From DASSKW01 sp050739495 (lineage in GTDB: Bacteria > Pseudomonadota > Gammaproteobacteria > Natronospirales > REEB76): DNA of 12,186 nt. Made by a program: the position numbers and the translations under genes. The notes under the pieces are model-generated. The model searched no databases. It was given only the letters and a program-made list of their open reading frames with translations, and was not told the origin of the DNA. How positions within the stretch are numbered: the first letter of the stretch is position 1; every line of letters begins with the position of its first letter. Of this stretch, positions 1-8,400 are shown in pieces. The stretch is from positions 1 to 12,186 of the forward strand of contig JBOIBL010000148.1 of the NCBI GenBank assembly GCA_050739495.1. The letters are read 5' to 3'.

Positions 1-1
1 C

Positions 2-163
2 ACCAGCAGCGACGACTCCGGCACGGGATCTGGCGACGATAGTGGCGATAACGGCCTGGAACCGGACGTATTGCTGGACGCTGCTGCCCATATCGTCTGT
101 GACATGCAGCGGCTTGGCATCGGCAGCCTGCCAAGCGATCAACCCGCAATATCAAAGCACTGA
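2..163 (+). CDS. C-terminal end of an upstream gene (partial); possibly a tail-specific S41 protease
   Basis: An open frame enters from the left edge and stops at TGA 161-163, giving the last 53 residues of a protein. The first part is a low-complexity Ser/Gly/Asp linker. It is followed by a short amphipathic helix reading DVLLDAAAHIVCDMQRL and a polar tail. A DxxLxxAAHIxxD helix after an acidic linker resembles, from memory, the C-terminus of Prc/Tsp-type carboxy-terminal processing peptidases of xanthomonads. Those are periplasmic S41 serine proteases. No catalytic residues lie in this fragment, so the product is a tentative inference. That the frame is coding is supported by its sensible composition and by the absence of a better frame. 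The rest of the gene lies outside the window. Confidence 0.5.
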   Translation, partial: TSSDDSGTGSGDDSGDNGLEPDVLLDAAAHIVCDMQRLGIGSLPSDQPAISKH

Positions 164-264
164 TCAATGAATCAGCACCCAAGGCCAGGGACGGCTTTGG
201 ATTGCCTGGGCGATCTCAAGCAATATCCATACTGTTCAATTAGTTAGATCAGAATATTGCGGGT
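142..264. repeat. 11-bp perfect inverted repeat flanking about 100 nt, with a third internal copy
   Basis: ACCCGCAATAT at 142-152 is the exact reverse complement of ATATTGCGGGT at 254-264. The core GCAATAT also occurs at 220-226, so the core is present three times. The left copy overlaps the 3' end of the upstream coding region. No target-site duplication is seen next to the arms. It could be a small non-autonomous element, a looped regulatory site, or chance. Confidence 0.4.
179..200 (+). terminator. Hairpin after the upstream gene, possible terminator without a U-tract
   Basis: CCAAGGCC (179-186) and GGCTTTGG (193-200) form an 8-bp stem containing one G-U pair, with a 6-nt loop. It lies 15 nt after the upstream stop codon. 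No run of T follows, so it would be a weak intrinsic terminator at best, or simply an mRNA 3'-end stabilising structure. Confidence 0.3.
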
Positions 265-349
265 GAACCGTCTTCCCCCGCACCTTCCAGTCAAGCTTCC
301 TGTCGTCTGATTCGCCCCCGCTCAACAAGAAAAATAGTTCTGCAGGGTC
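201..349. other. Intergenic leader without a recognised gene
   Basis: Together with 164-200 this is the upstream part of the spacer before the efflux operon. Apart from the GCAATAT copies and an imperfect hairpin (GGATTGC near 199-205 with GCAATATCC 220-228), I see no coding frame, RNA gene or repeat. The stretch around 222-258 is AT-rich compared with its surroundings. Confidence 0.4.
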
Positions 350-377
350 TTGCATGTCGTGTCTTCACTGTTATACT
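350..377 (+). promoter_or_regulatory. Candidate sigma-70-type promoter of the efflux operon
   Basis: TTGCAT at 350-355 and TATACT at 372-377 are separated by 16 nt. The -10 box matches the TATAAT consensus at five of six positions. The -35 box is weak, with only its first three bases matching. Transcription would start near 384-386, giving a leader of about 55 nt before the adaptor gene. The -10 box lies inside the palindrome at 367-390, which suggests repression. Confidence 0.5.
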
Positions 378-390
378 AAACTATAACAGT
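367..390. promoter_or_regulatory. Candidate repressor operator: perfect 9-bp-arm palindrome over the -10 box
   Basis: ACTGTTATA (367-375) and TATAACAGT (382-390) are perfect reverse complements around the 6-nt centre CTAAAC. The site totals 24 nt. It covers the candidate -10 element and the expected transcription start. This size and placement are typical of operators for dimeric TetR-family repressors such as AcrR-type regulators, which commonly control RND pump operons. A MarR-type protein is also possible. No regulator gene is in the window, so the binding protein is unknown. A short hairpin in the mRNA is an alternative reading, but no T-run follows it. Confidence 0.55.
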
Positions 391-439
391 AAGGCGTTGG
401 ATCACTCTCCACTCCCCAGCGCCACACGGGAGCATGACC

Positions 440-1549
440 ATGAACCGCAACCTCGTCTCTTTATCTCTCGCAAGTCTCGCCCTGGCCGGATTCCTGGGTC
501 TGACCGGGTGCAGCGGCAAGGCCGCCGAGGCCCAACAGGCCGCTGCCAAGAAGGATGCAGCACCGGCGATCCCCGTCGAGGTCGCAGAAGTACAGCGAGG
601 CGATATGGCGGCGACCTACAGCGGCACCAGCACCCTGGAGGCCGATCAGGAAGCGACCGTAGTCGCCAAGGTGGACGGAACCGTCTCGCATTTGTATGCA
701 GAGGAAGGCGCGCGGGTCCAGGCCGGCCAGGCGCTGGCCAAACTCGACGATTCCAAGCTGCGCTTTGACTGCGAGCAGGCCCAGGCCAATTACGATAAAA
801 AGCAGCAGGAATTCGAGCGCAGCCAGAAACTGTATGACCACCACCTCATCAGCCTGGATGCGTACGACAGTGTCAAATACGATCTGGCAGCATTGAAAGC
901 CAGTTACGACATCGCGAAATTCAACCTCGACAATACCGTGATTCGTGCACCCATCGACGGCACCGTCGCCAAGCGACTGGTGAAGGTCGGCAACACGCTG
1001 ACCGCCAATCAATCAGTATTCGTGATCAGCAACTTCGACCCCCTGCTCGCCGTGCTCTATGTACCGGAAAACGCGTTGCCCGAATTGCACCCGGGTCAGC
1101 CCGCGACACTCAGCGCTGATGCAGTGCCGGGTCAGCGTTTCAGCGGTCGCATCGCCCGCATCAGCCCGATAGTGGATCCGCAGACCGGCACGTTCAAAGT
1201 CACGGTCGAACTGCGGCACATGAAGGGTGAACTCGCGCCCGGGATGTTCAGCCGGGTCCTGATCACTTACGACGTCCACCGTCACACGCTTTTGATCCCG
1301 CGCACTGCGCTGGTCACCGAGGATGGCGAAACCGCGGTGTATGTGGTGAAAGCCGGCGATGCACACCGGATCCCCGTCAAGACCGGTTATTCCGATGGCA
1401 CCAACATTGAAATCACGAGTGGCCTGAATCAGGGCGATGCAGTCGTCACACTCGGTCAGAACAGTCTGCGCGACGGCGCCAAAGTGGCTGTGGTCAACCA
1501 GAAACCGCCGGAAAGTGTCGCCAGTAACAAACCTAATCCGCAAGTCTGA
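440..1549 (+). CDS. RND efflux periplasmic adaptor (HlyD/AcrA-type membrane fusion lipoprotein)
   Basis: This is the periplasmic adaptor that couples an RND permease to an outer-membrane channel. ATG codons occur at 434 and 440 in the same frame. The GGGAG ribosome site at 428-432 is one base from the first but seven from the second, so 440 is preferred (369 aa). The N-terminus is a lipoprotein signal ending in a lipobox, LTGC, with Cys24 as the anchor. A biotinyl-lipoyl half motif around residues 75-103 contains KVDGTVSHLYAEEGARV. A helical hairpin spans about 105-165, and the second lipoyl half is NTVIRAPIDGTV (165-176). A beta-barrel and membrane-proximal domain follow, with APGMFSRV and LLIPRTALV. 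The length is normal for the family. It heads an operon with two permeases, and its stop is 16 nt before the next gene. Substrate is unknown. Family assignment is firm. Confidence 0.93.
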   Translation: MNRNLVSLSLASLALAGFLGLTGCSGKAAEAQQAAAKKDAAPAIPVEVAEVQRGDMAATYSGTSTLEADQEATVVAKVDGTVSHLYAEEGARVQAGQALAKLDDSKLRFDCEQAQANYDKKQQEFERSQKLYDHHLISLDAYDSVKYDLAALKASYDIAKFNLDNTVIRAPIDGTVAKRLVKVGNTLTANQSVFVISNFDPLLAVLYVPENALPELHPGQPATLSADAVPGQRFSGRIARISPIVDPQTGTFKVTVELRHMKGELAPGMFSRVLITYDVHRHTLLIPRTALVTEDGETAVYVVKAGDAHRIPVKTGYSDGTNIEITSGLNQGDAVVTLGQNSLRDGAKVAVVNQKPPESVASNKPNPQV

Positions 1550-1565
1550 GCAAAGGAATCAGGTC

Positions 1566-2153
1566 ATGAAAAAGCATGCATCAACCCTGCTTGCCGCCAC
1601 GATCCTGCTGGCAATCAGCACACCTGCAGTGATGGCATATGACTCGAGTTCACGTGTCCAGGTGAACGACGACCACGGCATCATCATCAATGGGGATCAT
1701 GGCATCCAGATCGAACGTGGTGACATCGTCATCCATAGCGATAACGGCAGTGAAGCACGCATCACTTCCAGTGGTGCTCTCAGCATAGATGGAAAGAACG
1801 TGCCGGTAAACGATCAGCAGAAAGTGAAGCTGCTCCAATATGCCAACACGGTCAAGGACATCGAAACCCAGGGCATGAAACTCGGCATGGATGCTGCCGG
1901 CTTTGCGCTGAATGTCGTCGGTGACGTGTTCGCTGCCTTGCTGAGTGGCGAAGACGAAAACAGCATAGACAAGGAAGCCAATGCACGTGCCAGGAAATTC
2001 AAGCAGAGAGCTTTGCCCATCTGCAAGGATGTGCACTCATTGAAACTCATCCAGGATGAACTGACCGCCAGCATCCAGTCCTTCAGGCCATTCGCCATCA
2101 TCGAGGCAAAGGATGCCGATGACTGCGAACGCGATATCAATTCGGACGACTGA
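1566..2153 (+). CDS. Secreted DUF2884 (YggN-like) protein within the efflux operon
   Basis: The chosen ATG follows AAGGA at 1553-1557 with an 8-nt gap. The frame stays open further upstream, but only inside the adaptor gene. The product is 195 aa. A Sec signal peptide (KK, hydrophobic core, VMA) probably cleaves after Ala24, so the protein should be periplasmic. Residues 30-80 are beta-rich with a near-repeat DHGIIING/DHGIQIERG, then GALSIDGKNVPVN. A helical half follows with a Gly/Ala-rich stretch, GMDAAGFALNVVGDVFAALL, and a C-terminal part LPICKDVHSLKLIQDEL containing two cysteines (PICKD and DDCERD) that could form a disulfide. This layout matches DUF2884/YggN proteins as I remember them; their function is unknown. 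It sits 16 nt after the adaptor and 20 nt before the permease, so co-expression is very likely. An accessory or sensory role in the pump is inference. Confidence 0.72.
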   Translation: MKKHASTLLAATILLAISTPAVMAYDSSSRVQVNDDHGIIINGDHGIQIERGDIVIHSDNGSEARITSSGALSIDGKNVPVNDQQKVKLLQYANTVKDIETQGMKLGMDAAGFALNVVGDVFAALLSGEDENSIDKEANARARKFKQRALPICKDVHSLKLIQDELTASIQSFRPFAIIEAKDADDCERDINSDD

Positions 2154-2173
2154 ACCCACCGGAGCACTGCCAC

Positions 2174-5100
2174 GTGAATGCCCCCAAGATTCTCGGTGTC
2201 GTAAGACTCGCCACCTCCCGCCGCGTCACCATCGGAATGGTGACTCTTGCCGTACTGGTATTCGGCTTCGTCGCGCTCGCGCGCCTCAAGCTGAATCTGC
2301 TGCCGGAACTCTCCTACCCGACGCTCACGGTGCGGACCGAACTGCCGGGAGCTGCACCTGAGGAAATCGAGAACCTGGTGACCAAGCCGATCGAGGAGGC
2401 AGTCAGCGTCATCAAGAACGTACGCCAGGTACGTTCGGTCTCAAGACCCGGTGAATCGGACGTGACACTCGAATTCGCCTGGGGCACCAACATGGATTAT
2501 GCGGGTGTGGATGTGCGCGAGAAGATCGACGCGCTGGAATTGCCCACCGAAGCCAAACGTCCGGTACTGTTGCGCTTTGATCCGTCCACCGAGCCCGTGA
2601 TGCGCTACGGACTCATCGGCACGCCGGCGACACTCAAGGATATCAAGTCACCGGATGCCGACGAACGCAAACTGAAATTCCTCCGGACCTATGCCGATCA
2701 GGATCTGACCAAGGCACTGGAAGCTGTGGATGGCGTGGGCGCAGTCAAGGTCAGTGGTGGTCTGGAAGATGAAGTCGAAGTACTGGTGGATCAGGGCAAG
2801 CTCGCCGAACTGCACCTGTCCATCGCCGACATCGCCGCCAAACTCCAGGCCGAGAACGTCAACCTCTCGGGTGGTCTGCTGGAACAGGGTAACCAGAAAC
2901 TGCTGGTACGTACCGTCAATGAATTCCGCAGTGTGAATGACATCGCAAATTCCGTGATCGCGACGCGTGACGGACAGGCCATCTACCTGAAAGATGTGGC
3001 GACCGTGCAACGTGGGTTCAAGGAGCGCAAGGCGATTACGCGCATCAATGGCAAGGAATCGGTGGAGCTTGATATCTACAAGGCCGGCGATGCCAATACC
3101 GTCTCGATGGCGCACTCCGTGGATCAGGCCATCACCCGGATCACTCCGCATTTGCCGGCCGGTCTCAAGCTGGTAAAGACCTACGATCAGTCGGTATTCA
3201 TCTCATCGGCGATCGGCGATGTCATCAATGCCGCGATCATCGGTGGCTTGCTGGCTGCGCTGGTGATCTTCTTCTTCCTGCGCAACCTGTGGGCCACGGT
3301 AATCGTGAGTATCACGATCCCGGTCTCGGTGATCGCTACCTTCATCGCCATGTATGCAGGACATCTCACGCTCAACATGATGTCATTGGGCGGTATCTCG
3401 CTGGCTATCGGCATGCTGGTCGACAGTTCCATCGTGGTACTGGAAAACATCTCGCGGCATCGCGCCATGGGCAAGCAGACGGTCGAAGCGGTGCAGGAAG
3501 GCACCAGTGAGGTCGGCGGCGCCATCACCGCCTCCACCCTGACCACCATCGCGGTATTTTTCCCGCTGGTGTTCGTCACCGGTATCGCCGGCCAGCTGTT
3601 TCGCGATCAATCGCTGACTGTCACCTATTCGGTGGTGTTCTCGTTGTTGGCCGCGCTGACATTGATTCCCATGCTGGCGGTGTTGGGTGTCGCCGGCGCC
3701 AATAAATTGCGCGTGGATGGCAAAGGGCCGAATCCGTCGCGCGCGGAACCGGGCAACCGCTTCACACGAACGCTCTATTACCTGCCACGCGGTGGCACCT
3801 GGGTCTTCAGCTTCATAAGCCACTGGCTGCTGAAAGGTGTGCTCGCGTTCTCCTGGCTCACCGGGAAAATCTCGCGCTGGCTGCTCAATCCAGTGATGAA
3901 CAGCTTCCACGCCGGTTACAGCTATCTTGAAAACAGTTATCCGCGCCTGATCCGCTGGGCATTGGGTCACAAGTTGACGGTGCTCGGCGCTGCATTGGCT
4001 TCGCTGGCATTGTCGCTCGCGATCCTGCCAACCCTGGGTGTGGAACTGATCCCGCAACTTTCGCAGGGCGAATTTCAGGTCCGGCTGACGTTACCGGCAG
4101 GCACGCCGCTGAACCAAACCGATGCCACCGTGCAGCAGGTGCAGCAGGCAGCCGCCAAACTCCCGGGTATCGCCACCACATATTCAGTAGCCGGCACCGG
4201 TAACCGTCTGGATGCCAATCCGGTGGATGCCGGTGAGAACATCGGTACGGTAAACGTGGTGCTGCATGATGGCGCCACCCGCGCCGACGAGAATCGTGCG
4301 ATGACGGAATTACGCACCACCCTGTCACAGATTCCAGGGCTGACCTACAAATTCGAACGGCCTTCCCTGTTCACGCTTTCTACGCCGCTTGAAGTCGAAG
4401 TCGTTGGCTACAACCTCGATGCACTGCAGACTGTCAGCGACCGTGTCGCCAAGCTGATGGCTTCCTCACCGCGCCTGACCGACATCAAGAACACAATGCA
4501 AGCGGGTCAACCCGAAATCCAGATCCACATCGATCCGGCGCGAGCCGCACAACTCGGGCTCACGACCAGCGACATCGCCAATGTCATCGTCGCCAAGGTA
4601 CGTGGCAACGTCGCTACCCGCTATACCCTGCACGACCGCAAGATCGATGTGCTGGTACGCAACCGCGAAGATCAGCGCGCCAACCTGGCCGATATCCGCA
4701 GCCTGATCGTCAATCCCGGCGGTGCCCGCAACGTCCCCCTGTCCGCGGTCGCCGACGTGACCCTGTCGAGTGGTCCGGCCGAAATCCAGCGCGTGGGCCA
4801 GGAACGGGTCGCGATCGTCTCTGCCAATATCGCCAAAGGCGACCTCGGTGCTGCTGCAACTGAAGTGAAGGCACTGCTGGGCAACCTCACAGTCCCTCCC
4901 GGGATGATAGTGCGCGTCGCCGGCCAGAATGAGGAGATGCAATCCTCATTCAACTCCATGCAGTTGGCGTTGGGACTCGCGATCTTCCTGGTGTATCTGG
5001 TCATGGCGGCACAGTTCGAGTCCCTGATACACCCGCTGGTCATCATGCTTAGCGTGCCGCTGGCATTGGTGGGCGCGATATTCGCGTTGTTCATCACCCA

Positions 5101-5488
5101 TACCACCATCAGTGTGGTGGTATTCATCGGACTCATCATGCTGGCCGGTATCGTGGTCAACAATGCCATCGTCTTGATCGATCTGGTCAACCAGTTACGC
5201 GCGCGTGGCATGGAACGCGACGAAGCACTGGTGGAAGCGGGTCGTTCGCGCCTGCGCCCGATTATCATGACCATGCTGACGACCACGCTCGGGTTGCTGC
5301 CGATGGCACTCGGTATCGGTCAGGGCGCCGAGATCCGCGCACCGATGGCGATCACGGTGATCGGCGGCATGCTGTTCTCCACTCTGCTCACACTGGTGGT
5401 GATACCGGTTGCCTACGGCCTGTTCGATCGCAAACAGGATGTGCCGGTATCGGACGCGGCGGTTGCCGAAGAAGGCAGCGCATCGTGA
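2174..5488 (+). CDS. AcrB-type (HAE1) RND efflux permease, first of a pair
   Basis: This is a proton-driven inner-membrane exporter of 1104 aa. The start is GTG, with GGAG at 2161-2164 nine bases upstream. TM1 spans about 17-39. Porter domain 1 runs to about 340 and includes LLPELSYPTLTVRTELPGA and the TKPIEEAV motif. TM2-TM6 lie at about 350-508, porter domain 2 at about 630-930, and TM8-TM12 run to about 1085. The TM4 motif GMLVDSSIVVLEN keeps the first proton-relay Asp (D417) but has Ser in place of the second. The TM10 motif GIVVNNAIVLID has Asn996 where AcrB has Lys940. The TM6-TM7 linker (about 510-590) is long, with a basic start and a Trp-rich hydrophobic, probably amphipathic helix. 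Both traits occur in the 'VNNAIVLVD' branch of RND pumps. It overlaps the next permease by 4 nt. Substrate cannot be predicted. Confidence 0.93.
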   Translation: MNAPKILGVVRLATSRRVTIGMVTLAVLVFGFVALARLKLNLLPELSYPTLTVRTELPGAAPEEIENLVTKPIEEAVSVIKNVRQVRSVSRPGESDVTLEFAWGTNMDYAGVDVREKIDALELPTEAKRPVLLRFDPSTEPVMRYGLIGTPATLKDIKSPDADERKLKFLRTYADQDLTKALEAVDGVGAVKVSGGLEDEVEVLVDQGKLAELHLSIADIAAKLQAENVNLSGGLLEQGNQKLLVRTVNEFRSVNDIANSVIATRDGQAIYLKDVATVQRGFKERKAITRINGKESVELDIYKAGDANTVSMAHSVDQAITRITPHLPAGLKLVKTYDQSVFISSAIGDVINAAIIGGLLAALVIFFFLRNLWATVIVSITIPVSVIATFIAMYAGHLTLNMMSLGGISLAIGMLVDSSIVVLENISRHRAMGKQTVEAVQEGTSEVGGAITASTLTTIAVFFPLVFVTGIAGQLFRDQSLTVTYSVVFSLLAALTLIPMLAVLGVAGANKLRVDGKGPNPSRAEPGNRFTRTLYYLPRGGTWVFSFISHWLLKGVLAFSWLTGKISRWLLNPVMNSFHAGYSYLENSYPRLIRWALGHKLTVLGAALASLALSLAILPTLGVELIPQLSQGEFQVRLTLPAGTPLNQTDATVQQVQQAAAKLPGIATTYSVAGTGNRLDANPVDAGENIGTVNVVLHDGATRADENRAMTELRTTLSQIPGLTYKFERPSLFTLSTPLEVEVVGYNLDALQTVSDRVAKLMASSPRLTDIKNTMQAGQPEIQIHIDPARAAQLGLTTSDIANVIVAKVRGNVATRYTLHDRKIDVLVRNREDQRANLADIRSLIVNPGGARNVPLSAVADVTLSSGPAEIQRVGQERVAIVSANIAKGDLGAAATEVKALLGNLTVPPGMIVRVAGQNEEMQSSFNSMQLALGLAIFLVYLVMAAQFESLIHPLVIMLSVPLALVGAIFALFITHTTISVVVFIGLIMLAGIVVNNAIVLIDLVNQLRARGMERDEALVEAGRSRLRPIIMTMLTTTLGLLPMALGIGQGAEIRAPMAITVIGGMLFSTLLTLVVIPVAYGLFDRKQDVPVSDAAVAEEGSAS

Positions 5489-8400
5489 ATATCACCGAAT
5501 TCGCACTCAAACGACCAGTCACTATCCTGGTCATATTCACCTGTTTTGCAGCGATCGGGGTGATCGCTTCCCGTCTGCTGCCACTCGCATTCCTGCCGGA
5601 CATCGAATTTCCGTATATCCAGATCCAGGTACCTTATCAGGGCTCCAGCCCGGAAGAAGTCGAACGTCTCATCACCAAGCCGATCGAGGAAACACTCAGC
5701 ACGCTGGGCGGCATCAAACGCATGCAATCCACCTCCGATGCCAATCAGGTGCAGATATTCATGGAACTCAACTGGGGCGAGAACGCTTCGGTCAAGGAGA
5801 TCCAGGTACTCGACAAACTCGACGGCATCCGTGACCAGCTGCCTGCCGATGTGCGGCATATCAACGTGAACCGCGAGAGCGGTGCCGAGATACCGATCCT
5901 GCAAGTGCGGCTCTCCAGCAACCGCAACCTTTCCCATTCCTATGAACTCCTGAACCGGGTGGTGAAATCACGACTGCAGCGAGTCGATGGCGTATCGCAT
6001 GTCGATCTGTACGGCGTCGAACCGACCGAGGTACGGATCAATCTGCATGCCGAGGCCATCGCTGCACATCATGTCGATCTGAACAAACTCAACGACAAGC
6101 TGTTGCACAGCAATTTCTCGGTCAGCGGCGGAACCATAACGGATGGCGACGAACGTTTGCTGGTCCAGATAAGCGGTGAATACAAATCCCTGGACGATAT
6201 CCGTAACCTGCTGGTGACACCCGACCTGCATCTCGGCGATATCGCGGATGTCGATTACGCCAGCCCGGATCGCACCTACGGCCGGCATCTGGACGGGCAC
6301 TACGCGATCGGTCTCGATATCTACAAGGAGACCGGCGCCAACATGGTCGAGGTCGCACAGCGGGTGGTCAAGGAGATAGATGCCGTCGGCAAACTGCCAG
6401 AGATGCAGGGTATCAATATCTTCTATATCAGCAATACTGCCGATGGTGTAAAGCAATCGCTCGGTAGCGTACTGAGTGCCGGGTTGTTCGGCGCGCTGCT
6501 CTCGCTGATCGTGTTGTATTACTTCCTGCGCCAGGTCTCGACTACACTGATGGTGACACTGGCGGTACCGTTCTCGCTGCTGATCGCACTGGCGGTCATG
6601 TACTTCATGGGTCTGTCACTGAACATCTTCTCGATGATGGGCCTGATGCTCGCCATCGGCATGCTGGTGGACAATGCGGTGGTCGTGGTTGAGAACATCT
6701 TCCGGCACCGCAAGCTGCATCCGGGCGATCCAGCAGCCGCTTCGATCAGCGGCGCCCGCGAAGTGGCGCTGGCGGTCACCACCGGCACGCTCACCACCAT
6801 CATCGTATTCCTGCCCAACCTGTTCGGCGCCCAGAATCAGATCACTGTGTACCTGAAGCACGTCGCCATCACCATCGTGGTCTCGCTGGTCGCTTCCCTG
6901 TTTATCTCGCTCACCCTGATGCCGATGCTTTCCTCGCGCATCCCACCGCCCAAGGAGCGTAAAAAGAAAACCGCCATTGACTGGTTCACTGCAAAGTACG
7001 AACGCTTGCTCGGCTGGTCGCTGACACACCGCTGGGCGATGATCGGGTTCATCGTGCTGGTCGTAATCACGTCAGCGGTGCCGATCGGATTGGTCAAGAA
7101 GGATATGTTCTCGAACGGCGATCCTACCCGCCTGATGTTGAACTACAACCTGGACGGTCATTATGCACTTGGCACGGTGGAAGATTCGGTTAATCGGGTG
7201 GAAGCCTATCTGTTCGCGCACAAACAGGAATTCCAGTACAGCTCCATCTACAGCTATTACGACAACGGTCAGGCGCAGACCACGATCCTGCTGCGTGACG
7301 ATCTTCCGAATCGCAAGAAAGCAGCCGTGCTCAAGGAGGAAATCCGCAAGGGCCTGCCCCAAATCGCTATCGGTCATCTCAGTTTCAACGATCAAGGTGA
7401 CGACAAAGACAGCATCCAGCTGCAACTCAACGGCGAATCAACTACGGTATTGGAGGGGCTTGCTACCAGCGTGACGCGTGTGCTGGGACATGTACCCGGA
7501 TTGGTCGATGTCCGGGCAGACGCATTGACTGGAACCCGCGAGATACATCTGCATGTTGATCCTGATCGCGCCCGTCAGGCCGGACTGGATGCGGCCCAGA
7601 TCGCGAACGCCGTGATGGTGGTATTGCGCGGTGAACAGCTCTCCGAATTCCGCGGCAAGGACGGCGAAATCAACATCCGTCTCGCCTACCAGAAACGTGA
7701 CCGGCAGACCCTCGAACAGTTACGTGACCTGCAACTCTACAACGCCCAAGGGCAGGCGGTGCGACTCGATGCGGTGGTCGATTTCAGCGTCAAGGACGGG
7801 CCGACCAGTATCGAACATACCAATCGTGCCACCTCCATCGGGGTGACGCTCGGACTGGCACCCAAGATGACCTTCGACGAAATGCGACCGCGCATCAAGG
7901 CGGCACTGGACAACCTGGATTTCCCGCCGGGTTATCAGTGGCAGTTCGGTCAGGGCGTCCAGCAGCAAGACGAATCCGCCCAGACCATGGTGACCAATAT
8001 GCTGCTGGCGGTATTGATGATCTACATCGTGATGGCGGCATTGTTCGAATCGCTGCTGCACCCTGCTGCGATCCTGAGCGGCATCCTGTTTTCGATATTC
8101 GGTGTGTTCTGGTTCTTCCTGATCACCAACACCACGTTCGACATCATGGCGATGATCGGCATCCTGATTCTGATGGGTGTGGTCGTTAACAACGGCATCG
8201 TCATGGTGGACCACATCAATCAGATGCGACGCGAAGGCTGGTCACGTTTCGCGGCCGTGGTGCAGGGTGCGAGTCACCGCCTGCGCCCGATCCTGATGAC
8301 CATGTCCACCACCATTCTTGGCCTGGTGCCACTGGCGGCGAGCGAGACCCAGCTGGGAGGAGCTGGCCAGGGGCCGCCCTACTTTCCAATGGCGCGCGCC

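Noticed and set aside
179..228. Riboswitch or structured RNA upstream of the pump operon
   Set aside because: The hairpins are short and lie before the candidate promoter, so they would not be in the operon's leader RNA. No known riboswitch core was recognised.
397..768. Arg/Gly-rich plus-strand frame overlapping the adaptor gene
   Set aside because: Composition is typical of an out-of-frame shadow, and the overlapping adaptor frame has family motifs throughout.
1437..1565. Longer start for the DUF2884 gene inside the adaptor gene
   Set aside because: It would remove the clear signal peptide from the N-terminus and lacks a ribosome site. ATG 1566 has AAGGA at good spacing.
3383..4057. Long minus-strand frame within the first permease
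   Set aside because: Antisense shadow rich in Gln/Arg/His, with no domain signature and no ribosome site; the plus frame is a clear RND protein.
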